This document shows positions 28,465 through 38,495 of a stretch of 64,000 nucleotides of DNA, piece by piece (positions within the stretch are counted from its first letter, which is position 1; every line of letters begins with the position of its first letter). This DNA is from an uncultured Erythrobacter sp. (GTDB taxonomy: Bacteria; Pseudomonadota; Alphaproteobacteria; Sphingomonadales; Sphingomonadaceae): contig CANMTU010000001.1 of assembly GCA_947501005.1 (NCBI GenBank), positions 1,884,501-1,948,500 on the forward strand, read 5' to 3'. The notes under the pieces are model-generated. The model worked only from the letters and a program-made list of their open reading frames with translations, ran no database searches and was not told the origin of the DNA. A program made the position numbers and the translations under genes.

Positions 28465-30120
28465 ATGAAGCCGTTTCTCGCCGCCGCCATTTCCGCCATC
28501 GCGCTGATCACCGCCGCGCCCGCGCTGGCCGATACGCTGATCGACAATGTGCAAGGCATCACCATCGGCGAGGATGGCGCGGCCGAGCGGTTCGAGGCGC
28601 TGGTGATCGGCGACGACGGGCGGATCGAGCGCGTGCTGGAACGCGGCGAGGATCGTCCGCGCACCGATTACCGCGAGGATGGCCGTGGGCGCGTCATGCT
28701 GCCCGGCCTGATCGACGCGCATGTGCACGTGATGGACTTGGGCCTTGCCGCCCTCACGCTCGACCTGTCGGACACCAAATCGCTCGAAGAAGCGCTGGAG
28801 AAGATCCGCGCCTTCGCGGCCGAGAACGACAGCCGCCCCTGGATCCTCGGGCGTGGCTGGAACCAGGAGAAATGGGGCCTCGGCCGCTTTCCCACCGCCG
28901 CCGAACTCGACAGCGCGGTGAGCGACCGGCCGGTCTATCTCCAGCGGGTCGACGGGCATGCCGGCTGGGCGAACACCAAGGCACTCGAAGCCGCCGGCAT
29001 CACCGCGAAGACGAAATCGCCCGACGGCGGCCGGGTCGAGCGGCTGCCGGGCTCGCAGGACCCCTCGGGCATCTTCGTCGATGCCGCCGAAGCCCTGATG
29101 CACGACGCCATCCCCGCCCCGCGCCCCGCCGAACGCGATCTTGCCCTGCGCGAGGCGCAGAAGCGGCTGCACGGATACGGCGTCACCGCCGTGGCCGACA
29201 TGGGCACCACGATCGAGGATTGGCAGGCCTTTCGCCGCGCGGGCGATGCCGGCGCGCTCACCCTGCGCATCATGTCCTACGCCGCCGGGCCCGAGCAGAT
29301 GGTGCTGATCGGCGGATCGGGCCCGACGCCGTGGCTGTATGACGACCGTTTGCGGATGAACGGGGTGAAGCTCTATCTCGACGGGGCATTGGGCAGCCGG
29401 GGGGCGTGGTTGAAACGGCCCTATGCCGACGATCCGCAGAACACCGGCCTGCCCCTGCTCGCGCCGGCACAGCTGCGCAATATCCTCGTCCAGTCGGCGC
29501 GCGGCGGGTTTCAGCCGGCCATCCACGCGATCGGCGATGCCGCCAATGCCGATGCGCTGAACGCGGTGAACGAGATCGCCGAGAGCTTTCCGCAGGATTT
29601 GCGCTGGCGGATCGAACACGCCCAGATCGTCGATCCGGCGGATATTGGCAAGTTCGGCCGGCACGGGATCATCGCCAGCATGCAGCCGACCCATCAGACG
29701 TCGGACCGCGTGATGGCGGAAGCCCGCCTCGATCCGGCACGGCTTACGGGCGCCTATGCCTGGAACTCGATCCGCGAAGCCGGGGCGAAGCTCGCCTTCG
29801 GTTCCGATGCGCCGGTCGAAACGCCGGACGTGTTCGCCGGCATCGCCGCCGCGACCACCCGCACCGATACGAGCGGTCAGCCCTTCGGCGGATGGCTGCC
29901 GCAGGAACGGGTGACCCGCGAACAGGCGCTGGCCGCCTTCACCTCGGACGCGGCCTATGCCGGATTTGCCGAGGGGCGCTTCGGCCGCCTGACGGAGGGG
30001 GAACGGGCCGATTTCGTGCTGGTCGACCGCGACCCGCTGCTCGCGACGCCGGAAGAGATTCGCGCGACGAAAGTGCTGCAGACGTGGGTCGGCGGGCAGA
30101 AGGTCTACGAGGCGGACTGA
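28465..30120 (+). CDS. Secreted amidohydrolase (YtcJ/NfdA type)
   Basis: A 551-residue periplasmic metal-dependent hydrolase. The signal peptide is MKPFLAAAISAIALITAAPALA (cleavage near residue 22). Metal-binding HVHVMD follows LPGLIDA near residue 76. Downstream motifs include the QPAIHAIGDAAN segment, RIEHAQIVDP and FGSDAPVETPDVFAGI. This is the composition of amidohydrolase-3 family proteins such as YtcJ and N-substituted formamide deformylase. Substrate not identifiable. It is transcribed opposite to the tat operon and its last 16 bp overlap the end of tatC. Confidence 0.88.
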   Translation: MKPFLAAAISAIALITAAPALADTLIDNVQGITIGEDGAAERFEALVIGDDGRIERVLERGEDRPRTDYREDGRGRVMLPGLIDAHVHVMDLGLAALTLDLSDTKSLEEALEKIRAFAAENDSRPWILGRGWNQEKWGLGRFPTAAELDSAVSDRPVYLQRVDGHAGWANTKALEAAGITAKTKSPDGGRVERLPGSQDPSGIFVDAAEALMHDAIPAPRPAERDLALREAQKRLHGYGVTAVADMGTTIEDWQAFRRAGDAGALTLRIMSYAAGPEQMVLIGGSGPTPWLYDDRLRMNGVKLYLDGALGSRGAWLKRPYADDPQNTGLPLLAPAQLRNILVQSARGGFQPAIHAIGDAANADALNAVNEIAESFPQDLRWRIEHAQIVDPADIGKFGRHGIIASMQPTHQTSDRVMAEARLDPARLTGAYAWNSIREAGAKLAFGSDAPVETPDVFAGIAAATTRTDTSGQPFGGWLPQERVTREQALAAFTSDAAYAGFAEGRFGRLTEGERADFVLVDRDPLLATPEEIRATKVLQTWVGGQKVYEAD

Positions 30121-30905
30121 TCCGCCGGCGGCGCCTCGTCCGCCGTTTTTCCCTCGCGCCGGTCGAAGAATCGCATCAACAGCAGCGAGCCTTCGAACAG
30201 AAGCAGCAGCGGGATCGCCAGCAGCAATTGCGAACCGGGATCGGGCGGCGTGATGACCGCCGCCAGCGTGACGACGCCGACGATGACATAGCGCCGCGCA
30301 TTCGACAGCTGCGCCCGCGTGACGATGCCCGCCCGGTGCAGCAGCAGCAGCAGCACCGGCAGGAGAAAGCTCATCCCGAAGGCGAGGATGAACTGCATGA
30401 CCAGCCCCAGATACTCGTTCGCCGTCGGCAGCGCCTGGATCGCCAGCCCGCCCGCCTGCCCCTCGAACCCGAGGAACCAGCGAAACGCGGTCGGCATGAC
30501 GACGTAATAGGCGAGCGAAGCACCCATCAGGAACAGGACAGGGGTGGCGATGATGAAGGGAAGGAACGCCCGCTTCTCGCGCGCATAGAGGCCCGGCGCG
30601 ATGAACGCCCACAGCTGGTTGGCGATGATCGGAAAGCTGAGGCAGAAGCCGGCGAACAGCGCCACCTTCAACTCGACGAAGAACACCTCATAGAGCTTGG
30701 TGAAAATCAATTGGCCCCGGCCATCGGGGAACGCACCCTTGAGCGGCTGGACGAGGAAGCCGAGGATCGGATCGGCGAAATAGAGACAGATGCCGAACGC
30801 CACCAGCAACGCCGCGACGCAGCGCACCAGCCGGGTGCGCAGCTCGATCAGATGGTCGAGCAGCGGCGCCTGGCTTTCGTCGAGATCCTTCAGCTGGAAA
30901 GCCAT
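30105..30905 (-). CDS. tatC: Sec-independent translocase TatC
   Basis: Core receptor of the twin-arginine translocase, recognising RR signal peptides at the inner membrane. The 266-residue product has six membrane segments. The N-terminal LLDHLIELRTRLVR and the loop FIAPGLYAREKR are family hallmarks. A charged C-terminal tail (REGKTADEAPPADQSAS) extends into the convergent amidohydrolase gene by 16 bp. Third gene of tatABC, three bases after tatB. Confidence 0.97.
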   Translation of the reverse strand: MAFQLKDLDESQAPLLDHLIELRTRLVRCVAALLVAFGICLYFADPILGFLVQPLKGAFPDGRGQLIFTKLYEVFFVELKVALFAGFCLSFPIIANQLWAFIAPGLYAREKRAFLPFIIATPVLFLMGASLAYYVVMPTAFRWFLGFEGQAGGLAIQALPTANEYLGLVMQFILAFGMSFLLPVLLLLLHRAGIVTRAQLSNARRYVIVGVVTLAAVITPPDPGSQLLLAIPLLLLFEGSLLLMRFFDRREGKTADEAPPADQSAS

Positions 30906-30908
30906 CGC

Positions 30909-31403
30909 TCAGCGCTCCTCTTTCGGGGCGGCGGGCGGCGGCGCAGACGGGGATTCAGGCGGCGGTGTGTCGAGCGGGAGGCCGGGCTCGTCGTCCCGCG
31001 AAGGGCCGCCATGCTCGGGCGCCTTGTTCGGCGCGGCTCGCTCGATCGCGGCTTCGGCGGCGGCGTCCGCATCGGGCGCCGTGCCCGCCGCGGCGAGCGG
31101 TTCCATCTCGGTGCCGAGCAATTGTTCGGGCGTCACCGGGGCCGCCCCGCCTTCCTCATCGGAGCCGGTGGGGTATTTGGCCATGATCTCGGCGTTCCGG
31201 TTGGCCCATTTCTTCTCCATGTCCTCCATTTCCGCCTGACGGACGATCTCGTCGATCCCGGCGCGGAAATGGTTGGACATGCGGCGCATCTTGCCGATCC
31301 AGCGGCCGGCGGCACGCATGGCGTTGGGCATGTCCTTCGGGCCGATCACGAGGATCGCCACGACGACGATCACCAGCAATTCGCTGGCGCCGATATCGAA
31401 CAT
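30909..31403 (-). CDS. tatB: Sec-independent translocase TatB
   Basis: Single N-terminal membrane helix (about residues 5-21, MFDIGASELLVIVVVAILVIGPKDMP) followed by an amphipathic helix and a long acidic/proline-rich tail. It has 164 residues in total. TatB forms the substrate-receptor complex with TatC. The GPKDMP hinge and greater length separate it from TatA. The ATG is 26 bp after the tatA stop. Confidence 0.95.
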   Translation of the reverse strand: MFDIGASELLVIVVVAILVIGPKDMPNAMRAAGRWIGKMRRMSNHFRAGIDEIVRQAEMEDMEKKWANRNAEIMAKYPTGSDEEGGAAPVTPEQLLGTEMEPLAAAGTAPDADAAAEAAIERAAPNKAPEHGGPSRDDEPGLPLDTPPPESPSAPPPAAPKEER

Positions 31404-31429
31404 GGTGCGCCCCTCGCCCGGTCAGCGGA

Positions 31430-31660
31430 TCACTTGGTGTGCGACGACGTCTTGACCTGATCCTCGCCCACGCTTTCGCCCGCCGGCTTCGCGTCGTGCT
31501 GGATCTGCTTGGCGGGCCGGTCCTCGTCTTCGTTCATGCCGTGCTTGAAGCTTTTGATGCCCTTGCCGAAATCCCCCATCATTTCGGAAATGCGCCCACG
31601 CCCGAACAGGACAAGGATGAGGACGGCAATGATGACGAGCTGCCAAGGGCCAAGGGACAT
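31430..31660 (-). CDS. tatA: Sec-independent translocase TatA
   Basis: The 76-residue pore-forming Tat subunit: N-terminal helix GPWQLVIIAVLILVLFGRGR with the FGRG hinge, then an amphipathic helix (MMGDFGKGIKSFKHGM) and an acidic tail. It follows scpB at 72 bp and starts the tatABC block. Confidence 0.96.
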   Translation of the reverse strand: MSLGPWQLVIIAVLILVLFGRGRISEMMGDFGKGIKSFKHGMNEDEDRPAKQIQHDAKPAGESVGEDQVKTSSHTK

Positions 31661-31732
31661 GGGTATTACCTTTATGCGAAAAGCGTGCGGGCAATATAGC
31701 CGGTCCAGATGAATGATGCCAGTCGCGAGGCG

Positions 31733-32329
31733 CTATTCGGTATCGGTTTCCGCCTCGGGTCCGATCAGCGCGTCATAGGCGTCGTCCACCGGATCGAGCA
31801 GGCCGGTCGCGCGCAGCTCGGCAATGCCCGGCAAATCGCGACGGCTGGCCAGCCCGAAATGGGCGAGGAACTCTGTCGTGGTCGCATAAATGGTGGGGCG
31901 GCCCGGAACCTCGCGGCGGCCGGCGATCCGCACCCAACCGGCTTCCATCAGCACGTCGAGCGTGCCGCCGCTGGTCTGCACACCGCGGATCGATTCGATC
32001 TCGGCCCGGCTGACGGGTTCGTGATAGGCGATGATGGCCAGCACCTCGGTCGCCGCGCGGCTGAGGCGGCGCGGCTGCTCCTTCTCGCGCCGCAGGATAT
32101 GCGCGAGGTCGGGCGCGGTCTCGAAATGCCAGCGCCTGCCGCGCTCGACCAGGCGCACGCCGCGCTTTTCATAATGTTCGGCCAGTTCGCGCAAGGCCTC
32201 GCGGATGGAATCGACGCTCGTATCGGCGAACAGGGCGGCCAGCGCCTCGGGCGACATCGGATCTTCCGCCGCGAACAGCGCCGCCTCGACCGCGCGGGCG
32301 AGTTCATCCTGAGCCTGTTGCAGGATCAC
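31733..32329 (-). CDS. scpB: Segregation and condensation protein ScpB
   Basis: Winged-helix partner of ScpA and SMC in chromosome condensation. The 198-residue product has the two winged-helix units, with RRLSRAATEVLAIIAYHEPVSRAEIE and the IRGVQTSGGTLDVLMEAGWVR segment characteristic of the family. The GTG start (32327-32329) overlaps the scpA stop as GTGA. The acidic C-terminal tail is typical. Confidence 0.94.
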   Translation of the reverse strand: MILQQAQDELARAVEAALFAAEDPMSPEALAALFADTSVDSIREALRELAEHYEKRGVRLVERGRRWHFETAPDLAHILRREKEQPRRLSRAATEVLAIIAYHEPVSRAEIESIRGVQTSGGTLDVLMEAGWVRIAGRREVPGRPTIYATTTEFLAHFGLASRRDLPGIAELRATGLLDPVDDAYDALIGPEAETDTE

Positions 32330-33123
32330 GCGATCCGCCGTAGCCGGACCGGGCCGAAGATCTCGTCCTGCGCCAGTTCCGCCTTACCCAGCCGCGCCAG
32401 TTCGAGCGCCGCGACGAAGCTGGAGGCGAGCGCCGACTTGCGCAGGCGCGGTTCGGCATGGGGCGGCAGGAATTCGCGCAGTTCGATCCAATCGAGCGTT
32501 ACGCCGAGCATGTGCGACACGCGTTCCAGCGCCGAATCGAGCGTCATCACTGGCCGTTCGCGCACCATGTGGATCGCGGGCGCGGTGCGCGCCTTCACTC
32601 GGCCATAGGCCTCGATCAAGCCATATTGGTCGCATTGCCACAAGGTCTTGCGCGCGATCTCCAGCCCCTCGGGCGCGCCGCGCAGGAACACGTCGCGCCC
32701 GATCCGGTCGCCGCCCATCAGCCGCGCCGCCGCATCGCGCATCGCGCCGAGCCGTTGCAGGCGCAGCTGAAGCCGCAGGGCGAGTTCTTCGGGTGAGGGA
32801 TCCTCCTGCTCGTCCTTCGGCAGGAGCATGGCGGATTTGAGGTAGGCGAGCCACGCTGCCATCACGAGGTAATCCGCCGCCAGTTCCAGCTTCAGCGCCT
32901 CGGCCCCGTCGATATAGTCGAGATATTGTTCGACCAGCGCGAGGATCGAAATTTCGCGCAGGTCGACCTTCTGCCGCCGGGCAAGGTCGAGCAAGAGGTC
33001 GAGCGGCCCCTCCCACCCGTCGAGTTCGAGATAGAGCGCGTCTTCGTTCCGCGCCTCCTGCGCGATTCCGCCCCATGAGGCTTCGGCATCGGGCAGGTCG
33101 GCGAAGAGCGTCCCGGGGGTCAC
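32326..33123 (-). CDS. scpA: Segregation and condensation protein ScpA
   Basis: Kleisin-type subunit that bridges the SMC heads. The 265-residue form starts at GTG 33121-33123, overlapping the nagZ stop as GTGA. The open frame extends into nagZ but that part is nagZ in another frame. The N-terminal LDGWEGPLDLLLDLARRQKVDL matches the SMC-binding region, followed by LAADYLVMAAWLAYLKSAMLLP; the C-terminal winged helix ends the protein. smc itself is not in the window. Confidence 0.94.
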   Translation of the reverse strand: MTPGTLFADLPDAEASWGGIAQEARNEDALYLELDGWEGPLDLLLDLARRQKVDLREISILALVEQYLDYIDGAEALKLELAADYLVMAAWLAYLKSAMLLPKDEQEDPSPEELALRLQLRLQRLGAMRDAAARLMGGDRIGRDVFLRGAPEGLEIARKTLWQCDQYGLIEAYGRVKARTAPAIHMVRERPVMTLDSALERVSHMLGVTLDWIELREFLPPHAEPRLRKSALASSFVAALELARLGKAELAQDEIFGPVRLRRIA

Positions 33124-34142
33124 CCCGCGCGTTCCGGCACGAGCCCCAGCAAGGCGTCGCGCTTGGCGAGAAGGCCGTCGGTCGCCTGGCCTTCTGACGG
33201 TTCGCCCATCGCGGCATGGACCTGCTCGAGCCGTTCGGCGGCCTTGGCGGTCATGGCAGGACAACGCGCGGCGATGGCCGTCATCTCGTCCAGCCGCGCC
33301 CAGCAATTCAGCACCACGTCGCACCCGGCGGCGAGCGCGCGTTCGGCGCGGTCGGGGATCGCGCCGCTGAGGGCCTGCATGTCGATATCGTCGGTCAGCA
33401 GCAGGCCGTCGAACCCGATCCGGCCACGAATGACATCCTCGATCACGCGGGGCGAGAGGGTGGCGGGCGCATCGCCGTCCCACGCTTCGTAAATGATGTG
33501 CGCGCTCATTCCCAGGGGATGGGCGGCGAGCGTGCGGAAGGGTTCGATATCCGCCTCGAGCGCGTCGGCGTCCGCCGTGACGGTCGGGAGGTCGTAATGC
33601 GTATCCAGGGTCGCGCGGCCATGGCCCGGCATATGCTTGAGGCAGCCGACGACGCCCGCCTCGCCCAACCCGTCAAGGATCGCGCGGCCGAGCGCGGCGA
33701 CCTGCATCGGCTCGCCCCCCAGCGCCCGGTCGCCAATGGCGTCGACCGTTTCGGGGCGGCGAACATCGAAGGGCGCGTGGAAATTCACCGTGACCCCGCA
33801 TTCCGCCAGTTCCCGGCCCATCGCCTCGGCATTGGCGCGCGCCGCCTCGATCGCGGAGGCGGGTGCGACCTGATAAAGCTCGGCGAACGCCTCCCCGGCG
33901 GGATAGCGGCGCCATTCGGGGGGCTTCATCCGGGCCACCCGGCCGCCCTCCTGATCGATCGAGACGATCAACCGTTCGCGCCCGTGCAGCCCCCGCAGAT
34001 CGTCGGTCAGGGCGCGAAGCTGTTCCGGGTCGATGCAGTTGCGACCGAACAGGATGTAGCCCGCCGGATCGCTGTCCTTGAAGAAGGCGCGCTCGTCATG
34101 CGAAAGCGTCGGGCCGGCGATGCCGAAGATTGCGGGCGTCAT
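33120..34142 (-). CDS. nagZ: Beta-N-acetylhexosaminidase NagZ
   Basis: Glycoside hydrolase family 3 enzyme of peptidoglycan recycling; it removes GlcNAc from anhydro-muropeptides in the cytoplasm and so affects AmpC induction where present. The 340-residue product has IDQEGGRV (62-69), KHMPGHG (169-175, with the catalytic His of NagZ) and TDDIDM with the nucleophile Asp at 251. It lacks a signal peptide, as expected. It lies between the SPOR gene and scpA, whose start it overlaps. Confidence 0.95.
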   Translation of the reverse strand: MTPAIFGIAGPTLSHDERAFFKDSDPAGYILFGRNCIDPEQLRALTDDLRGLHGRERLIVSIDQEGGRVARMKPPEWRRYPAGEAFAELYQVAPASAIEAARANAEAMGRELAECGVTVNFHAPFDVRRPETVDAIGDRALGGEPMQVAALGRAILDGLGEAGVVGCLKHMPGHGRATLDTHYDLPTVTADADALEADIEPFRTLAAHPLGMSAHIIYEAWDGDAPATLSPRVIEDVIRGRIGFDGLLLTDDIDMQALSGAIPDRAERALAAGCDVVLNCWARLDEMTAIAARCPAMTAKAAERLEQVHAAMGEPSEGQATDGLLAKRDALLGLVPERAG

Positions 34143-34226
34143 GGCCGGGGATTTGCAGGTTTACGGCGCAGTGGCAAGCCGGCCGCCCGCCGGGACTGTG
34201 CAGCGCGCCCGCCTGTCTACGCGCCC

Positions 34227-34961
34227 CTATTTGATGAAGCAGGCCAGCCCGTCCGATTTCAGGGCGGCGCACAGGCGCTGGGCCGCCGCGCGGTCGCCCG
34301 GCAAAGCCTGCAGGCGATAGACGCGACCGATATCCACCTGCGCCTCGACGATCCGGTGGCGCACGCCGGCGAGCGCCTCGGTCTGGCGGGTTAGGCGCTG
34401 CCATGCATCCTCGGCCACGTCGCGGCGCGGATAGGCGCCGACCTGCACCGCGGCACCGGCGGCGACCGCCTCCACCGTGGGCGTCGGCGTGGGGGACGGC
34501 CGCGGTGCGGCAGCCGGCTCGTCGCGCATGGTCGAGGCGATGGACGGAGCCGGCGCGGCTTGCGTCGGTGTGGGTGCCGGGGTCGGCGCGCGTTCCGCCA
34601 GCCGGCCCTCGCGCGTCTGGCCCTCGCCCACCGCGAAGCTGGTATCGCCCGTACCCTCGAATGTCTTGCCGCCCTGATCCGTCGGGCGGACCTTATAGGG
34701 TTCCTCCGGCGCGGCGATGATGCTGCCATCGGCGGGCGGACCGCCCCCCTCGCGCCCGAACAGCCACCAGATCGCGCCGATGATCAGCACCAGCGCGGCA
34801 AGAGCGACGAGGCCGAACGTCACCAGCCGCCCGGTCGGCAGGCCAGGTTCGTAATCGAGATCGTCATCCGATTCGAGCCACGGCAGGCGTTCCTCGCCGA
34901 TCAGGTCGGGATCGCCTCGCGAATCCCACGCGGCATCGTCGGCATAGGGGCTGCGTGCCAT
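34227..34961 (-). CDS. SPOR-domain inner-membrane protein
   Basis: The 244-residue product has an acidic cytoplasmic N-terminus, one membrane helix (about 46-68), a long Pro/Thr/Ala-rich periplasmic linker and a C-terminal SPOR domain (about 170-244) starting VQVGAYPRRDVAEDAWQRL. SPOR domains bind denuded glycans at the septum, so it is expected at the division site. It begins 2 bp after argS and is followed after 84 bp by nagZ. This argS-SPOR-nagZ order is conserved in alphaproteobacteria. Confidence 0.9.
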   Translation of the reverse strand: MARSPYADDAAWDSRGDPDLIGEERLPWLESDDDLDYEPGLPTGRLVTFGLVALAALVLIIGAIWWLFGREGGGPPADGSIIAAPEEPYKVRPTDQGGKTFEGTGDTSFAVGEGQTREGRLAERAPTPAPTPTQAAPAPSIASTMRDEPAAAPRPSPTPTPTVEAVAAGAAVQVGAYPRRDVAEDAWQRLTRQTEALAGVRHRIVEAQVDIGRVYRLQALPGDRAAAQRLCAALKSDGLACFIK

Positions 34962-34963
34962 CG

Positions 34964-36706
34964 TTACATCTCCTCCACCGCTTCGACACCCAGGATGCCG
35001 AGCCCGTTGCGGATCACCTGGGCGACCTGCGCCGCCACGAACAGGCGCGCGCCGGTCAGTTCGGGATCGTCTTCCCGGATGATCCGCTTCGCCGGATCGT
35101 CGTTACCCGCATTCCAGAAACTGTGGAAGGCCGCGGCAAGATCGCCGAGGAAGAAGGCGATGCGGTGCGGCTCGCGCGCCTTCGCTGCACCCTCGACGAC
35201 GCGGGGAAATTGCGCCGCCTCGCGGACCAGTGCCAGCTCGTCGGCGCTCAGCCGATCCAGATGGTCGGCAGCGGGCGCGACGTCGCCGGCCTTGCGCATG
35301 GTCGAGCAGATGCGGGCATGGGCATATTGCAGGTAGAACACCGGATTGTCGCGGCTCGCCTCGACCACCTTGGTGAAATCGAATTCCATCTGCGCCTCGG
35401 GCTTGCGCGTCAGCATGGTGAAACGCACCACGTCCTTGCCCACTTCCTCGACCACTTCGGCCAGGGTGACGAAGGTGCCGGAGCGTTTGGACATCTTCAC
35501 CGGCTCGCCATCGCGCAGCAGGTTGACCATCTGCACCAGCTTCACGTCGAACGGGATTGCCGCGCCCTGCCCTTCCGACAGGGCGGCGACGGCGGCCTTG
35601 ATCCGCTTCACCGTGCCGGCATGGTCGGCGCCCCAGATGTCGATCAGCGCGTCGGCCTTCTCGGCCTTCTGCATATGATAGGCGAGGTCGGCGCCGAAAT
35701 AGGTCCACCCGCCGTTCGACTTCCGGATCGGGCGATCCTGATCGTCGCCGAACCGGGTGGAGCGGAACAGCGGCAGTTCGACCGGCTCCCAGTCTTCCGG
35801 CGGGGCCTTGCCCTTGGGCGCTTCGAGCACGCCGTCATAAACGAAATCGTGCTGGCGCAGCCATGCCTCGGCATCTTCCGGCTTCCCGGCTGCCTGCAAT
35901 TCGGCTTCGGAGGCGAACACCGCGTGCTCGATGCCGAGCAAGGCGAGGTCGGCGCGGATCATGTCCATCATCGCGGCGACGGCGCGCTTGCGGAAGAGCG
36001 CCAGCCATTCGGCTTCGGGTGCGGCGGCGTATGCGTCGCCGTATTCCTGCGCCAGCGCCTCGCCCACCGGTTTCAGATAGTCGCCAGGATAGAGGCCTTC
36101 GGGGATCGCGCCGATCTCCTCGCCCAAGGCCTCGCGATAGCGCAGATGCGCCGAGCGCGCGAGGACGTCGACTTGCCCGCCCGCATCGTTGACGTAATAT
36201 TCGCGCGTGACCTTGTGCCCGACGAATTCGAGCAGGCCGGCCAGCGCATCGCCCACCACCGCGCCGCGGCAATGGCCCATATGCATCGGCCCGGTCGGAT
36301 TGGCGGAGACGTATTCGATGTTGACCGTCGTGCCTTCGCCCAGTTGCGAGCGGCCGTAATCCGCGCCTAGCGCGGCGATGGCGCGCAGCTCGCGTAGCCA
36401 GGCATCGTCCGCAAGGCGCAGATTGATGAAGCCCGGCCCGGCAATGCTCGCCTCCACGATGTCCGGTTCGCGGCCTAGGTGATCGACGATCTTTTCGGCC
36501 AGAACGCGCGGATTGGTCTTCGCCTGCTTGGCCAGCACCATTGCGGCGTTGGTCGCCAAATCGCCATGCGAGGGATCGCGCGGCGGCTCGACCGTGACGC
36601 CCGAACGGCTGGTGTCCTTCGGCAGGGCGCCTTCCAGTTCGAGCGCGTTGAGAACCGCGTCGATCTTCGCAGCGAAACCGGCGTGCAATGTCTGTGTATC
36701 GGCCAT
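34964..36706 (-). CDS. argS: Arginyl-tRNA synthetase
   Basis: Class I synthetase of 580 residues. The N-terminal Add-1-like domain has [17 protein letters not shown]. The HIGH-type motif is HMGH at 142-145 within [19 protein letters not shown]. The KMSKRSG motif occurs in the catalytic core, and the DALR anticodon-binding C-terminal domain is present. Length and motif order are standard. ATG at 36704-36706. Confidence 0.97.
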   Translation of the reverse strand: MADTQTLHAGFAAKIDAVLNALELEGALPKDTSRSGVTVEPPRDPSHGDLATNAAMVLAKQAKTNPRVLAEKIVDHLGREPDIVEASIAGPGFINLRLADDAWLRELRAIAALGADYGRSQLGEGTTVNIEYVSANPTGPMHMGHCRGAVVGDALAGLLEFVGHKVTREYYVNDAGGQVDVLARSAHLRYREALGEEIGAIPEGLYPGDYLKPVGEALAQEYGDAYAAAPEAEWLALFRKRAVAAMMDMIRADLALLGIEHAVFASEAELQAAGKPEDAEAWLRQHDFVYDGVLEAPKGKAPPEDWEPVELPLFRSTRFGDDQDRPIRKSNGGWTYFGADLAYHMQKAEKADALIDIWGADHAGTVKRIKAAVAALSEGQGAAIPFDVKLVQMVNLLRDGEPVKMSKRSGTFVTLAEVVEEVGKDVVRFTMLTRKPEAQMEFDFTKVVEASRDNPVFYLQYAHARICSTMRKAGDVAPAADHLDRLSADELALVREAAQFPRVVEGAAKAREPHRIAFFLGDLAAAFHSFWNAGNDDPAKRIIREDDPELTGARLFVAAQVAQVIRNGLGILGVEAVEEM

Positions 36707-36757
36707 CTGCGCGCGCCTAGACGAATGACGCCAAATCGCAAGCCGGGTTGCGCAGCC

Positions 36758-37408
36758 TCAGCGCGTGGCGTTGTAACGCAGCTGGTCCTCGGTCAGCTGG
36801 AAGCCGACCAGCAGTTCGAACGTCGCCCGCTCGATCGCGGCGCGCACTTCGGGATCGGCCAGCGGATCGAGCGCGGCGTCGGGATCGCCCGGCTCGCGCT
36901 TGCGGGTGATCTTCTCGCGCACGTCCTGCGGCAGGGTCGCATCCGCTCGGTTGACGAAGGCACCGGCCTTGGCGCTGGCCTGCGCCCGTTCCTGCCCGTC
37001 GGCGAAAGCGAGCGTCACCGTGCCGACCCGCTTGGTCACCACCGCGCGGCCGCCGCGCAGGACTGTCGAGAAATAGGGCAGTTCGACCGTGCGTGCGCCA
37101 CTGGTATCGGTGCGCCGGGCGAGGACGTCGAAGGTCGCCTCGCTATAGATCCTTTCCCCTTGTTCGTTGCAGGTCGAACGCAGATTGGTCATCGCGGCGG
37201 TCACGTCGAGATCGGCCAGGGTCTTGGAGGTAGGCGAGCGGAACAGCGTGATGTCGCCGGTATAGTCGGGAATGCCGACCGCGGGGCAAGCCGTCCGGAC
37301 CGCGGAAATTCCGACCCCCTGGTTCACCACCAGTTCGCCTTCGCTGCTGCATCCGGCAAGCGCGAGACCTGTTCCCAAGGTCGTCAGGAGGCGAAAGCGC
37401 ATGGTCAT
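36758..37408 (-). CDS. Putative lipoprotein, function unknown
   Basis: 216 residues with a lipoprotein signal ending LALAGCSS (Cys near residue 20). The mature part contains a predicted beta-rich region with DITLFRSPTSKTLADLDVTAAMTNL and a Cys pair (TACPAVG, STCNEQG). It resembles conserved alphaproteobacterial lipoproteins annotated only as hypothetical. A much longer frame through it (to 38755) is the antisense of ispH and was not used. ATG at 37406-37408, with a second ATG two codons on. It lies 51 bp upstream of argS and may head that operon. Confidence 0.75.
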   Translation of the reverse strand: MTMRFRLLTTLGTGLALAGCSSEGELVVNQGVGISAVRTACPAVGIPDYTGDITLFRSPTSKTLADLDVTAAMTNLRSTCNEQGERIYSEATFDVLARRTDTSGARTVELPYFSTVLRGGRAVVTKRVGTVTLAFADGQERAQASAKAGAFVNRADATLPQDVREKITRKREPGDPDAALDPLADPEVRAAIERATFELLVGFQLTEDQLRYNATR

Positions 37409-37456
37409 TTCGGCGGCAATCCTTGAAAGTTGGTCGACATCGGCCCGGCAAGGGCG

Positions 37457-37479
37457 CGCGTGCCCTAGCTTGGCACGCG
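37457..37479. promoter_or_regulatory. Palindromic operator candidate between divergent genes
   Basis: CGCGTGCC, seven bases (CTAGCTT), GGCACGCG: a perfect 8-bp inverted repeat in the 93-bp gap between the minus-strand lipoprotein (start 37408) and ispH (start 37502). It ends 22 bp before the ispH ATG, overlapping where its promoter or leader should be. No T-tract follows, so an operator is more likely than a terminator. Confidence 0.45.
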
Positions 37480-37501
37480 GCAAAGCGCTAGGGGGGCGCG
37501 T

Positions 37502-38494
37502 ATGAACGCCCCCTTTCCCGCCACCGGCAGCACGGCCGTCGCCCCCGGCCAGCCCGCCCGTCTGCCCCTCGAAGTCCTGATCGCTGCGCCGCGCGGGTTC
37601 TGCGCCGGCGTCGATCGCGCGATCGAGATCGTCGAACGCGCGCTGCGGAAATACGGCGCGCCGGTCTATGTCCGGCACGAGATCGTGCACAACAAGTTCG
37701 TGGTCGACAGCCTGAAGGAAAAAGGCGCGATCTTCGTCGAGGAGCTGGACGAAGTGCCGACCGACGCACCCGTCGTGTTCAGCGCCCACGGCGTGCCCAA
37801 GACTGTCCCTGCCGAGGCGGAGCGGCGCAACATGGTCTATGTCGATGCGACTTGCCCGCTGGTCAGCAAGGTGCACCGCCAGGCGGAACGGCAGATCGAG
37901 AAGGGCAAGCAGATCCTGTTCATTGGCCATGCCGGCCATCCCGAGGTGATCGGCACGATGGGCCAGGTGCCCGAGGGGCAGATAACCCTGGTCGAAACGC
38001 TGGAGGACGTGGACCGCCTGCCATTCACGCAGGACGACGCGCTGTCCTACCTGTCGCAGACCACCCTCTCGGTCGACGATACGCGGGCCATCGTGGAGGC
38101 ACTGGAGGCGCGCTATCCTCAGATCGTCGGCCCCAAGGCGGAGGACATCTGCTATGCCACCAGCAACCGGCAGGCCGCGGTCAAGCAGATCGCCGGCGGG
38201 GCGGACCTGCTGCTGGTGATCGGCGCGCCCAATTCCTCCAACTCGCTCCGTCTGGTCGAAGTGGCGGAGCGGCTCGGAACCGATGCCCGGCTGATCCAGC
38301 GGGCGAGCGAGATCGACGAGGCCTGGCTCGAAGGGGTCGGCACTTTGGGCCTGACCGCTGGTGCCTCTGCGCCAGAAAAACTGGTGCGCGAAGTGATCGA
38401 CCGGCTTAATCAATGGCGCGACGTGCACGAACGCACGATCACCGCCGCCGAAGAGAAGATGGTGTTCAAGCTGCCCCGCGAACTTCTCGACTGA
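37502..38494 (+). CDS. ispH: 4-hydroxy-3-methylbut-2-enyl diphosphate reductase
   Basis: Last enzyme of the MEP isoprenoid pathway; its [4Fe-4S] cluster reduces HMBPP to IPP and DMAPP. The 330-residue product has the three cluster cysteines at 34 ([10 protein letters not shown]), 118 ([11 protein letters not shown]) and 217 ([11 protein letters not shown]), spaced as in E. coli. ATG at 37502 with a GGGGGG stretch upstream. The thrB GTG follows one base after the stop. Confidence 0.97.
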   Translation: MNAPFPATGSTAVAPGQPARLPLEVLIAAPRGFCAGVDRAIEIVERALRKYGAPVYVRHEIVHNKFVVDSLKEKGAIFVEELDEVPTDAPVVFSAHGVPKTVPAEAERRNMVYVDATCPLVSKVHRQAERQIEKGKQILFIGHAGHPEVIGTMGQVPEGQITLVETLEDVDRLPFTQDDALSYLSQTTLSVDDTRAIVEALEARYPQIVGPKAEDICYATSNRQAAVKQIAGGADLLLVIGAPNSSNSLRLVEVAERLGTDARLIQRASEIDEAWLEGVGTLGLTAGASAPEKLVREVIDRLNQWRDVHERTITAAEEKMVFKLPRELLD

Positions 38495-38495
38495 C

